Origin: Apostichopus japonicus
Taxonomy: Eukaryota > Echinodermata > Holothuroidea > Aspidochirotida > Stichopodidae
Reading direction: 5' to 3'
DNA length: 64,000 nucleotides
Assembly (NCBI RefSeq): GCF_037975245.1
Contig: NC_092561.1
Coordinates: forward strand, 16,313,001-16,377,000
Shown: positions 1 to 9,805 of the stretch, piece after piece
How positions within the stretch are numbered: the first letter of the stretch is position 1
How the letters are laid out: each line of letters starts with the position of its first letter
Position numbers and translations under genes: made by a program
Notes under the pieces: generated by a model
The model's database searches: none
What the model saw: only the letters and a program-made list of their open reading frames with translations
What the model was told of the DNA's origin: nothing

Positions 1-130
1 TCATGACTTTGTAGATGTAGATACTGTAAGTCTCACGCCTGGTCCTTCGCCTCTTCTTGTCTCCTGGGTTGCGAGGTGCCTTGGACTTGGCGGCCTTCTT
101 TGCTCCCTTTCCTGCAGCTTTTGGTGCCAT
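1..130 (-). CDS. H2B: Histone H2B, partial (cut by window edge)
   Basis: This is the 5' part of an H2B gene whose 3' end lies before the window. The start codon is the reverse complement of 128-130. The visible codons cover the basic N-terminal tail and the start of the first histone-fold helix, and match the complete copy at 8689-9060. It belongs to the unit before unit 1 and diverges from H2A at 495. Confidence 0.97.
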   Translation of the reverse strand, partial: MAPKAAGKGAKKAAKSKAPRNPGDKKRRRTRRETYSIYIYKVM

Positions 131-494
131 TTTGGACGTGAAGTTTTCGTTGCGATACGGTAAGTAAAGCGATGAGTGAATGAGTGTCCTCCACGCTGCG
201 AAATGTATTTATGACAGATTTGATATCACTTCAGCGAAGCAGAAAAACTTCCCATATTGACAAAGCACGTGCTATGCATTGCACAGCACACACGAGCTGG
301 CCAATCACAATGCGGAAGCTTTTCTTAATTCTTTCACGCATTGTACGATCAGGGCAAAGGGTGGCAAAGAATCCCCTCATAAGGGCACTGTGCTGTAGCT
401 TTAGAGTCCGGACTACTTGAATGAGAGCTTTCCGGCAGGCAAATCATTTCTTTGATTCGTTTCAAGTCGAAAACATACCCAAATTTACTTCATC
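131..494. promoter_or_regulatory. Bidirectional H2B/H2A promoter
   Basis: This is the 364 bp between divergent start codons. A single CCAAT box at 301-305 sits near the middle and could serve both genes. A palindromic E-box (CACGTG, 266-271) lies on the H2B side. The H2B TATA-like box is CATAAATA on the minus strand (206-213). On the H2A side the only TATA-like match is TCATAAG (377-383), a weak match, followed 22 nt from its start by the sequence TGTAG (394-398). Transcription start sites are inferred from box spacing, not observed. Confidence 0.75.
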
Positions 495-875
495 ATGACT
501 GGCAGGGGCAAAGGTGGTAAGGCCAGGGCAAAGGCCAAGAGTCGATCTGCAAGAGCAGGGCTTCAATTCCCAGTAGGTCGTGTACACAGGTTCCTGCGAA
601 GAGGAAATTACGCCCAGAGGATCGGCGCTGGCGCACCCGTCTACCTGGCTGCCGTACTAGAATACCTCGCCGCCGAGATCTTGGAATTGGCCGGTAACGC
701 TGCACGTGACAACAAGAAGACCAGGATCATCCCCCGTCATCTCCAACTCGCCATCCGAAACGACGAGGAGTTGAACAAACTCTTGAGCGGAGTCACCATC
801 GCCCAGGGAGGTGTTCTTCCAAACATCCAGGCTGTCCTTCTACCCAAGAAGACATCCGGAGGCAAGAAGGCTTAA
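495..875 (+). CDS. H2A: Histone H2A, unit 1
   Basis: This is a replication-dependent H2A of 126 residues that pairs with H2B in the nucleosome core. The histone fold spans roughly residues 20-100. It holds AGLQFPVGR, the acidic patch E56, E61, E64, D90, E91, E92 (Met = 1), and the C-terminal LLPKK with the usual ubiquitination lysines. The C-terminal tail is short (KKTSGGKKA), with no SQ motif of H2A.X and no macro or H2A.Z features. The N terminus is MTGRGKGGK, so Thr replaces the usual phosphorylatable Ser1. [14 protein letters not shown] also differs from the common LLRKGNYAERVG. There is no intron. The histone stem-loop is at 914-929. It diverges from H2B and converges on H3. Confidence 0.99.
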   Translation: MTGRGKGGKARAKAKSRSARAGLQFPVGRVHRFLRRGNYAQRIGAGAPVYLAAVLEYLAAEILELAGNAARDNKKTRIIPRHLQLAIRNDEELNKLLSGVTIAQGGVLPNIQAVLLPKKTSGGKKA

Positions 876-913
876 AGGGGAGGTTGCATTGCAATCGCCC
901 ATCGATTACCAAC

Positions 914-929
914 GGCTCTTTTAAGGGCC
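914..929 (+). terminator. Histone 3' stem-loop of H2A with downstream elements
   Basis: GGCTCTTTTAAGGGCC folds into a 6 bp stem with a 4 nt loop (TTTA) and one U-G wobble. It matches the SLBP-binding signal of non-polyadenylated histone mRNAs. A purine-rich block, CAGAAAGA, starts at 941 and fits the U7 snRNA-binding histone downstream element. A further conserved block with AACATGC at 969-975 lies 40 nt after the stem-loop. Confidence 0.95.
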
Positions 930-1466
930 ATCAAATCACCCAGAAAGACATACTCATTCCTCTCCTCAAACATGCTTGCGTCAGTGTCTTATTTCTCCTT
1001 TTAAGTTAGATGTATCAGCTAGCTGCAACCCTAATAATCGTGGGGCTTCGGACCCTCAGCCAAAAACCAAAGGTCAGAAACCCCAAGATTTGAGTGAAAA
1101 CTCCTGCTGGACAGAAATCTAACATCCCATAAAATAAAAAAAATTAAAAAACTATATATAATGTATGTAGGGAACTTTTCACATGATTTTGGCCGCAGGT
1201 TTTATGAATTAAGTATTTAGCAAGAGATCTTGGATTAGGGGATAAAGGGAACTTATTATTATTATTATTATTTATTAATAATTTTTGTAACTTTTGGGGT
1301 TTGAAATAAAAATAGATATTGAGTTTTGCTGCTTCAATGAGCTTACTGGTAGCAATGCATCTGGGGTGTTAAGTCAGATCCTAAGGGCTTTATTATTAAT
1401 AGTCTTAGAAATTTGAAACTTGTAACAACTAACGAGGCATATACTACCGCAAGTATTAATCGTTTC

Positions 1467-1628
1467 GCACCTTTCAATGTTATTAAGTCTGGAAATTTTA
1501 GTCGGTGTGTTACGTAATCAATTCGCAAAGCCAAGCCGAGGGAACGAGCATCAGCTCAAATTTTCCCCCGATCTACTGCGAGAGCCTATTGAAATGCCCG
1601 AGGCAGGTAAACTGTTATGGCAGTGGTA
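1467..1628 (+). repeat. Spacer element A (inverted relative of element B)
   Basis: This 162 bp segment aligns with the reverse complement of 7401-7559 in the other convergent spacer. Shared blocks in order are GCACCTTTC, AGTCTGGAA, GTGTTACGTAATC, GATCTAC-GCG-GAGCC, AAATGCCCGAGGCA, and AAACTGTT-TGGCAGTGGTA. By eye identity is roughly 65-75 percent with a few gaps, far above chance. No open frame or known RNA family is recognised. It may be a dispersed repeat or a functional spacer element. Confidence 0.75.
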
Positions 1629-2015
1629 TTAAATTTAAGATCTTCCGTGCTTTGAACGATAGAGATATTACTACGTTTTTAAGATTTACTTCTCTTGTAT
1701 TGGAGATCGTTAACATACACGCTGATGTGTGTCAACCCATGTTAACACGCTTATAATACCAAGGCGATTAGGATAGAGTGTGTGTGTGTGTGGATTAGGG
1801 GTTATGATTATGAGTTAGGGATAAGCTCACTTTGATTATTGATTAGTGAATTGCATCATGCACGAAGGGAATCACCAACCACCCAGCATAGAAGTAATAA
1901 TTACAATAATAATGATAATCATTAAAAAAAAAAAAAAAAAAAAAAAAATAATAATGAGACGACAAGTTGCATGTTCGGAGGGAGAGAAAAATCTGCTTTA
2001 ACTGGTAGATATGAT

Positions 2016-2031
2016 GGCCCTTAAAAGAGCC
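2016..2031 (-). terminator. Histone 3' stem-loop of H3 with downstream elements
   Basis: Read on the minus strand this is the same 16-mer as at H2A. The CAG block 12 nt downstream reads CAGTTAAAG (1996-2004), a weaker purine element than in H2A or H4. The AACATGC core (1969-1975 on the minus strand) lies 41 nt beyond the stem-loop. Confidence 0.93.
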
Positions 2032-2067
2032 GTTGGTTTTCGAGAATCCGTCGGAGACAGATACGAT

Positions 2068-2484
<417 letters not shown>

Positions 2485-2517
2485 TCAGTCTGTGTTCTAT
2501 CAGTACAAAGATGTAAT

Positions 2518-2528
2518 GAAGCACGGAC
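2518..2528. repeat. Target-site duplication, retrotransposon copy 1 (3' side)
   Basis: GAAGCACGGAC occurs here and at 5699-5709, and once only in uninterrupted units (for example 11448-11458). The last C may instead belong to the element's TTG-repeat tail, which would make the duplication 10 bp. Confidence 0.95.
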
Positions 2529-5500
2529 AACAACAACAATAAAGGAATTTACCCCTGTTCGACCTCGCAAGAGGTCCTACGGGGGATAATATTTAAGTTT
2601 TGTAGAATAGACACTTTTTTTTTTTTTTTTTTTTTTTTTTCTAGGGAAAGTTGTCTATTATTCAAACAGGGAGATGCTGAGAAGTGAAGTATTGTTCGAT
2701 TAACATTGTTAAGAAGCCATAAGTACACAGGAGGTCGGAGCTGAGGAGCCAATTAGGTATGGATCACTAAAGGGGGAGGAATTTCTATTTAAATGGGATA
2801 AAGAAGACAGAGCGGATTCTATTGTTTTGGTCGGAAGTGGTTGCTACTTAGTGGGATTAATGGAGTTGTACTTAGAGTATAAGTACACCTGGAGTTTGTG
2901 GTTAGACCCACTTAGGAAATGGACTTTCTAAAGAGGAGAGGCTTTAGGTAAGAAGTTTGAATACAGAGAGGTGGTGGTTTTTACGGAAGTAAGTTAATGC
3001 TACATTATGTTTCAATAGAAGTTTATTGATCAATGGATCATTCTCTAGGTTGTTTTTGTATAGTTTGGTATTAAATTCTAAGAGTAGGGTGAATAAGGAT
3101 TTTGTATTTCCTGCGAGGAGAACGTGAGAGGTAGCTATATAAGAAGGGATTTTTAGGGCAAGTCGGTAAGCTGTAGTGTGGATTCTACTTAGGATTTGTT
3201 TATTGGAGTCTGAGATGGTAAGCAGAGAGATGCTTCCGTAACTGAGAATTGGTTTTATTTTGGAGTTGTAGATTTGGATAGTGGTTTTCGCAGGGAAATT
3301 ATACTTATGTGAGAGGATTTGGATGTATTTAAGGTGGGACCAGCAGCGGCCTGCGGTTCTAGTACAGTGTAGGTTAAAGGATAGTTTATTATCAAAAGTG
3401 ATACCAAGGAAGGTTGCATTGGGAGAGGCAGTGATTGGGGAGTTGAACAGGTTAATTTTGGAAATATAGTTACGAAGTTTTGAGTTTTTAAAGGAGAAAT
3501 TGACTAAGTTAGATTTTGAGGGGTTTATTTTTATTCTCCACATTGAGCACCAGTTTTCGAGATGTGTAATTGCTTTTTTGAGATTAAGTTCCGTTATATG
3601 AATATTTTTACTGGTGCTCCAGATGGCTATATCGTCAGCGTACTGGCTATAGTTGCAGTTTGAGAGAGGGGGGATGTTTAGATCATTTACAAACAGGGTG
3701 TAGAGGAGGGGACTGAGAACAGCGCCCTGAGGGGTGCCTGCACGAAGTGGAATGGGGTTAGAATGATGGTTTTTGTAGTAAATTTTTGTGTTGCGATCAT
3801 TAAGGAAAGAGGAAAGGAGTCTGGTGTAATTGGGGGGAAGATTATAGTTTAGTAGCTTAATTTTTATGCCGTTGTGCCAGGTTTTGTCAAATGCTTTTTC
3901 GGCATCAAGGAAGAGGGCAGTGGTATATTGTTTTTTAATGAATCCGATTCGGATTTCTTCGGAAAGACGAAAAGTTTGATTTAAGGTAGATTTGTGTGTA
4001 CGGAAACCTGATTGAGATGGGGAGAAATAATCATTTAGTTCTAAGTGAGTTCTAGTGCGGTTATCTATTATTCTTTCAAAAATTTTGCCAAGGGCTGGGA
4101 GGAGGCTAATTGGGCGGTAGTTTTGTATTTTGGTGCGGTCTTTATTTGGTTTAGGTATTAGAATCATTTTTGCGTATTTCCACGGGGTTGGGAAATAGCC
4201 CAGTCTAAGTAAATCGTTAAAAAGAGGGATAATATGAGAGTTGATGAAAATTTGTGGGGATTTTTTAAGCATTAAGTAATTAATATTGTCAAGACCAGGG
4301 GAGGAGGTATTTTTGCATTTTTTTGTGGCGCTATACCAATCGTTTAAGTCTATTTTTTTTAGTAGAGGGATGTTATCGTTGAGATATCCTGAGGAGTTGG
4401 GGGTAAAGCTGATTGCATTTCTGCTAATTGTTTGGTCTATTTCTTGTTTGAAATTGTTATCGTAAGGGGGGCCATCAAAGATATTAAAAATATTTTTAAA
4501 GTGTGATTCAATTAGCTTAATTTGATCTTGTGTATTTGTGATCAGGTTACCTGCATCATCTTTAATGCCTTGGTCTGAATTACCAGTGTTTGGGGTTAGA
4601 ATGGGATTTATGATGTTTTTTAAGTTTTTCCAGAAGTGTTTTGGGTTTTTTTCATTTATGATCGAATCGCATTTGTTTTGGACTCGTTTTTGGTCGTCCG
4701 CCAAAATTTGTCTATTTATTTGTTTTTTAAGTTGGTTAATTTGGGTTTTTAGAGTTGGATCTCGAGAGATCATATAGGTTCTGCGAAGACGGCGTCTGAG
4801 TTTAATTAGTGTAAGAATATTCCTATTTAGTTTTCGATTTTTGTTTTGTTTTGTTTTTAACGGACAATGTTTTTTGAAGATATTGAAGATATGTTGGGCA
4901 ATGCTGTCACAGTAGTTGTCAATATAATTTAGATCGTTGTTGTGGTTTTGGTAAATGGGGATAGTGTTATATGTTACAAGTTCCTCTTTAAATGTTGTCC
5001 AGTTTGTTTTATTGTAGTTATATGTTAAATCGTTATTTTGAATGCGATTTAGGTTTAAGTCTAGCTCAAAGAGGAGTGGAAGATGGTCACTAATTAGGTT
5101 ATCTTCTAGGATTTGAGTTGAATGAGTTTTAGTTGCGAGGTGGTTTGAGGTTATGGCGTAGTCCAGTAGTTCAGTATTATTGTTTATTGGGTTTATCCTA
5201 GTTTTGGTATTTTGGTTTATTATAGTTAAGTTGTGTTTATCACACAATTCTAAGAGGGATATGCCCTTTTCAGTTATTTTGGAGCTGCCAAAAATGATGT
5301 GGTGGGCGTTTAGATCTCCTAGTAGAATTGTGTTTTTGTTAGAGCATTTTTTTATTATATCAGTTGATATGGGCTCTCTTGGGGGACTATAGTAGCTAAT
5401 AATGTGGAGAGGCTTATTATCTCTTTCGAGTACGATTTCAATTATTTGATTATTTGTTTGAGTTGGGTTGGAGAGGAGAGTGGCATTGAGATTAGTTTTT

Positions 5501-5698
5501 ACAGCTATAAGTACTCCTCCTCTAGAGCGGGAGATATCATTTCTAAAAATTTGGTAACCTGGGATGTTCAGGTGGGATTTTGGGTTTAGTTTAGTTTCAT
5601 TTAGCGAAATGACATCAGGGGAGTGGTTGGTAATTAAACTTAGTAGGAGACTCAGTTTTGGAAGGATACTGTTTATGTTTAGGTGGAGGAACTTAATC
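2529..5698 (-). mobile_element. Jockey-like non-LTR retrotransposon, copy 1 (5'-truncated)
   Basis: This 3170 bp insertion is absent from all other units. It carries an uninterrupted endonuclease-reverse transcriptase frame and a 415 bp 3' UTR ending in a short TTG repeat instead of poly(A). The 5' end falls at the start of the endonuclease domain, and no ORF1 (gag-like) is present, so it is probably 5'-truncated as is usual after target-primed reverse transcription. The 3' UTR contains an internal A26 tract (T26 at 2615-2640 on the plus strand) flanked by inverted AATAGACA/TGTCTATT. It also has a perfect 6 bp hairpin (2561-2576). The element lies in sense with H3, at the predicted H3 transcription start. 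Confidence 0.95.
2944..5698 (-). CDS. Endonuclease-reverse transcriptase ORF of retrotransposon copy 1
   Basis: About 917 element-derived residues form one open frame. The frame continues 5' into host DNA as far as an ATG at 5766, but that ATG lies upstream of the H3 TATA box, so it is probably not used. Numbering from that Met, the AP-like endonuclease covers about 24-235. It has LNIN, NETKL (E57), GDLNAHH (D151, N153) and SDH (226-228). The reverse transcriptase covers about 530-800, with FLDAEKAFD (D621), AGTPQGAVLSPLL (677 on) and QYADD (D711, D712). There is no RNase H domain and no C-terminal zinc knuckle. Motif spelling fits the Jockey group. The coding strand is visibly rich in A and C and poor in G. 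No in-frame Met occurs before the middle of the protein. Confidence 0.93.
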
Positions 5699-5709
5699 GA
5701 AGCACGGAC
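5699..5709. repeat. Target-site duplication, retrotransposon copy 1 (5' side)
   Basis: Second copy of GAAGCACGGAC. On the element's strand the flank reads TTGTAG directly before the duplication. Confidence 0.95.
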
Positions 5710-6719
<1,010 letters not shown>

Positions 6720-6758
6720 ATGCATCTTTCCTGTCACGAAGACGAATCGAAATCCAAC

Positions 6759-6774
6759 GGCTCTTTTAAGGGCC
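6759..6774 (+). terminator. Histone 3' stem-loop of H4 with downstream elements
   Basis: Identical 16-nt stem-loop. The purine block CAGAGAGAG starts at 6787, and the AACATGC core is at 6817-6823, 43 nt past the stem-loop. Confidence 0.95.
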
Positions 6775-6966
6775 ATCAAATATCCCCAGAGAGAGTTACT
6801 CATTCCTCTCCCTCGAAACATGCAATTCGTCGTCTTAATTCTTTTCTTTGTGTGAGTGAATGTATGTGTGTGTGTATGTATACGCCAGCATCGGGCAAAA
6901 TAAGTTATATGCATAGGCAATTTTGCTAGAAATTTCAAAACACCGTAATTGAAATCCACCCCCTCC

Positions 6967-7168
6967 CTCAAGTGAAGTCCCCCCCCCCTTTAGTAATCCC
7001 TACCTAATTGGCTCTTCAGTTCCGACCTCCTGTTTGTTTATATAGACAACTTTCCCTAGGAAAAAAAAAGAAGTGTCTATTCTACAAAACTTCAATATTA
7101 TCCCCCGTAGGACCTCTTGCGAAGGTCGAGCAGGGGTAAACTCCTTTTATTTATACTCAAGTGAAGTC
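6967..7168 (+). mobile_element. Old Jockey-like 3' UTR fragment with 13 bp target duplication
   Basis: The 176 bp insert (6980-7155) is flanked on both sides by CTCAAGTGAAGTC (6967-6979 and 7156-7168). It aligns in order with the 3' UTR of the two young retrotransposons. Shared blocks include CCCCCTTTAGT, TACCTAATTGGCTC, CCGACCTCCTGT, AGACAACTTTCCCTAG plus an A run, GTGTCTATTCTACAAAACTT, and ATTATCCCCCGTAGGACCTC. The A tract is only 9 nt, an internal segment of about 60 nt is missing, and substitutions are scattered, so it comes from an older or sister subfamily. The same fragment sits in every unit, so it inserted before the array was homogenised. Confidence 0.9.
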
Positions 7169-7400
7169 GGTTATTATACGTAATAAAATTCTGCAACAAC
7201 CCCCAGTTCACCAATACAGCAAACCAGTGAAGTTCTAAGACATACGACCCAAGAAGCAAGACAATACGAACTTCCCCCACCCCTCCACCCCCCTCCCGAA
7301 TCGCTACTTGTCCATTGAACACAATGCATGCACGACTGTACCGTTACACGATTAGTCCCAAATGCGAGACAACATATCATTTGAAAATGCGCCCTTTTTT

Positions 7401-7559
7401 TACCACTGCCAGAACAGTTTCCCTTGCCTCGGGCATTTTATTTGGCTCACGCGGTAGATCACTGGTAATGTGAAGTTACTTTTCCAAGCTCGCTAGGCTT
7501 GGCGAGTCGATTACGTAACACGCATGCTATTGTTCCAGACTAATTAGCTAGAAAGGTGC
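7401..7559 (-). repeat. Spacer element B (inverted relative of element A)
   Basis: The minus-strand counterpart of 1467-1628, 159 bp here and 167 bp in the other units. Both copies keep the palindrome TTACGTAA and the block AAATGCCCGAGGCA. Element A has its 5' end toward H2A and B has its 5' end toward H2B, so the pair follows the unit's two-fold symmetry. Confidence 0.75.
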
Positions 7560-7737
7560 AGAAGTTGACAGTGGCGAAAAATGAACGTCAGTCTTACTAA
7601 AGAGCGGATTTTCATATGTGGCTATGTCGCGATCATCGCAAGTGAAACTATTGAGTGTTTGTGTGTGGTGGGGGAGGACTTAGAGGTTATTTATCGTTAT
7701 TGTTGGATTTATTATGGATTATTATGGATTCTAATAC

Positions 7738-8482
7738 CTGTCTTGTCTCCTTACACCGTACAAACCTAGCAGAACCCTACGGTCATCATCGCAGGAATTG
7801 CTCAAGGAGAAGAGAACAAGATGCAAGACCGGCGACAGAGCCTTCTCAGTCAGCGCTCCCAGAATGCCTATACCGAACTCTGTGAGTGTATGCATTTCTC
7901 TTACCACTTTTAAAAACTGCTTTGAAAGCATATTATGTTAGACTCGCTTTTACTGTGTGATTGACTGTGTTTTAACTGTTATTGTGCATAGATACTACGT
8001 TTGGAACTAGTTACTTAATTCTGAACATTTTATTTTTTTTAATATTTATCTTTCATTTATTTAGTACGTTTAGACTCTATTTTGTATCGTTCAGTATTGG
8101 GTATTTGATCTGTTTTAGGATTTTGTAATAATTCTCTTACTGTAATGTTTTTTTTTTTTTTTTAATTTAAAAATTTTCATTTATTTACTACGTTTAGGGC
8201 TCTATTTTGTATCGTTTAGTATTTAGGCTTTTACAATAATTCTCTTACTGTACTATAGTTCCTCATACTTATATATATTTAAACCTGGACTATGATTGAA
8301 TCTATTTACATGCTTCTTAAATTGTTTTGGACTATATGCGTTTTAGTATCGTTTAGTACGGGTGTGTTTTTTTTTTTTTTTATATTGTTGCCTTTGGCTT
8401 TTACTTCTTTTTTTTTTCTTTTTTTGGCGCAGCTTTGCTGATTATGCGCTATATAAATATCACTTATTAATATTATTATTAT
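7738..8482 (+). mobile_element. L2/CR1-like LINE 3' end, decayed
   Basis: The frame 7738-7941 encodes 67 residues and a stop, and reads like the C-terminus of L2/CR1-type LINE proteins. It has PYKPSRTLRSSSQ, then EKRTRCKTGDRAFSVSAPR, then SLTTFKNCF. The W-N pair normally following SAPR is lost. The 540 bp after the stop is T-rich 3' UTR ending in ATGCGCTATATAAAT and an ATT-repeat tail (to 8482), the tail typical of these LINEs. It is 5'-truncated and present in every unit. The 3' UTR holds two related blocks, 8051-8147 and 8175-8252, sharing TTTCATTTATTTA, TACGTTTAG and TAATTCTCTTACTGTA. Confidence 0.82.
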
Positions 8483-8637
8483 CGATAAACGGGCCCCAGA
8501 ACGTGATCAACTACACGGTCAATGGCTTGAGAGTAACAGGTATATATGATACAATGTTAGATTACTTAAAATAAGAGACAACGAAACTGCATGTTTGAGG
8601 AGGGGGAGATAAGTCTGCCGTTTCTGGAATATAGGAT

Positions 8638-8653
8638 GGCCCTTAAAAGAGCC
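8638..8653 (-). terminator. Histone 3' stem-loop of H2B with downstream elements
   Basis: Identical 16-nt stem-loop on the minus strand. CAGAAAC lies 12 nt downstream (8620-8626) and the AACATGC core 43 nt downstream (8589-8595). Confidence 0.95.
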
Positions 8654-8688
8654 GTTGGATGTCGAGCCTTCTACACGAGAAGAACAAT

Positions 8689-9060
8689 CTACTTGGAGGT
8701 GGTGTACTTGGTGACAGCCTTGGTACCCTCTGAGACGGCATGCTTGGCGAGCTCACCAGGCAGCAACAGTCTGACGGCGGTCTGGACCTCCCGACTGGTG
8801 ATGGTGGACTTCCTGTTGTAGTGGGCCAAACGGGAAGCTTCGGCGGCGATACGCTCGAAGATGTCGTTCACGAAGCTGTTCATGATAGACATAGCACGGC
8901 TAGAGATACCGGTGTCTGGGTGGACCTGCTTCATGACTTTGTAGATGTAGATACTGTAAGTCTCACGCCTGGTCCTTCGCCTCTTCTTGTCTCCTGGGTT
9001 GCGAGGTGCCTTGGACTTGGCGGCCTTCTTTGCTCCCTTTCCTGCAGCTTTTGGTGCCAT
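8689..9060 (-). CDS. H2B: Histone H2B, unit 1
   Basis: H2B of 123 residues, partner of H2A. There is a lysine/alanine-rich tail (residues 1-24), the basic KKRRRTRR patch (25-32), then a histone fold with [20 protein letters not shown]. The C-terminal helix ends AVTKYTTSK, with the ubiquitination lysine at 118. The tail has no SPKK-type repeats of sea urchin sperm H2B, so this is an ordinary replication-dependent form. It diverges from H2A of unit 2 and converges on H4. Confidence 0.99.
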   Translation of the reverse strand: MAPKAAGKGAKKAAKSKAPRNPGDKKRRRTRRETYSIYIYKVMKQVHPDTGISSRAMSIMNSFVNDIFERIAAEASRLAHYNRKSTITSREVQTAVRLLLPGELAKHAVSEGTKAVTKYTTSK

Positions 9061-9424
9061 TTTGGACGTGAAGTTTTCGTTGCGATACGGTAAGTAAAGC
9101 GATGAGTGAATGAGTGTCCTCCACGCTGCGAAATGTATTTATGACAGATTTGATATCACTTCAGCGAAGCAGAAAAACTTCCCATATTGACAAAGCACGT
9201 GCTATGCATTGCACAGCACACACGAGCTGGCCAATCACAATGCGGAAGCTTTTCTTAATTCTTTCACGCATTGTACGATCAGGGCAAAGGGTGGCAAAGA
9301 ATCCCCTCATAAGGGCACTGTGCTGTAGCTTTAGAGTCCGGACTACTTGAATGAGAGCTTTCCGGCAGGCAAATCATTTCTTTGATTCGTTTCAAGTCGA
9401 AAACATACCCAAATTTACTTCATC
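9061..9424. promoter_or_regulatory. Bidirectional H2B/H2A promoter, units 1/2
   Basis: Boxes: H2B TATA-like 9136-9143 (minus), CCAAT 9231-9235, H2A TATA-like TCATAAG 9307-9313, TGTAG 9324-9328. Confidence 0.75.
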
Positions 9425-9805
9425 ATGACTGGCAGGGGCAAAGGTGGTAAGGCCAGGGCAAAGGCCAAGAGTCGATCTGCAAGAGCAGGGCTTCAATTCC
9501 CAGTAGGTCGTGTACACAGGTTCCTGCGAAGAGGAAATTACGCCCAGAGGATCGGCGCTGGCGCACCCGTCTACCTGGCTGCCGTACTAGAATACCTCGC
9601 CGCCGAGATCTTGGAATTGGCCGGTAACGCTGCACGTGACAACAAGAAGACCAGGATCATCCCCCGTCATCTCCAACTCGCCATCCGAAACGACGAGGAG
9701 TTGAACAAACTCTTGAGCGGAGTCACCATCGCCCAGGGAGGTGTTCTTCCAAACATCCAGGCTGTCCTTCTACCCAAGAAGACATCCGGAGGCAAGAAGG
9801 CTTAA
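9425..9805 (+). CDS. H2A: Histone H2A, unit 2
   Basis: Same protein as unit 1. Stem-loop at 9844-9859. Unit 2 is the first uninterrupted unit and serves here as the reference arrangement. Confidence 0.99.
   Translation: MTGRGKGGKARAKAKSRSARAGLQFPVGRVHRFLRRGNYAQRIGAGAPVYLAAVLEYLAAEILELAGNAARDNKKTRIIPRHLQLAIRNDEELNKLLSGVTIAQGGVLPNIQAVLLPKKTSGGKKA

Larger units (their letters stand above)
876..2067. other. H2A-H3 convergent spacer, unit 1
   Basis: This 1.2 kb region has no recognisable gene. It holds the 3' signals of H2A (914-975) and H3 (1969-2031), an ATT microsatellite at about 1254-1273, a short TG run at about 1780-1791, and an A25 tract at 1924-1948. It also holds the conserved 160 bp element A (1467-1628), described separately. 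Short open frames here have no recognisable domain; they recur in every unit only because the units are near copies. Confidence 0.8.
6720..8688. other. H4-H2B convergent spacer, unit 1
   Basis: This 2 kb region has no host gene. It contains the H4 3' signals, a Jockey-like 3' fragment (6980-7155), element B (7401-7559), an L2/CR1-like LINE fragment (7738-8482) and the H2B 3' signals (8589-8653). Unit 1 lacks 8 bp (GCCGAGGA, expected near 7473) that all later units have inside element B. Nothing is recognised between 7169 and 7400 apart from a C-rich stretch near 7265-7297. Nothing is recognised at 7560-7737. Confidence 0.8.

Noticed and set aside
1505-1756. 83-codon plus-strand frame repeated in every unit
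   Set aside because: Its conservation is explained by array homogenisation. It overlaps element A, has no recognisable motif, and nothing marks it as coding.
1228-1826. Scattered TTAGGG-like words in the H2A-H3 spacer
   Set aside because: There are only three isolated near-matches in AT-rich DNA, not a tandem run. I see no telomeric repeat.
876-2067. A hidden histone H1 gene in the spacers
   Set aside because: No frame encodes a globular winged-helix domain followed by a Lys/Ala/Pro-rich tail in either spacer.
2529-2560. TTG-repeat tail as a telomere- or microsatellite-targeting signature
   Set aside because: The empty sites in other units contain no TTG repeat, so the repeat belongs to the element's 3' end and not to its target.
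6840-6880. TG-rich run after H4 as a possible regulatory repeat
   Set aside because: It is a short, imperfect TG/TATG run of a kind common in spacers, with no partner structure.
7098-7380. Two minus-strand frames (68-74 codons) in the H4-H2B spacer
   Set aside because: They run through the retrotransposon relic and a C-rich stretch and resemble no protein family.
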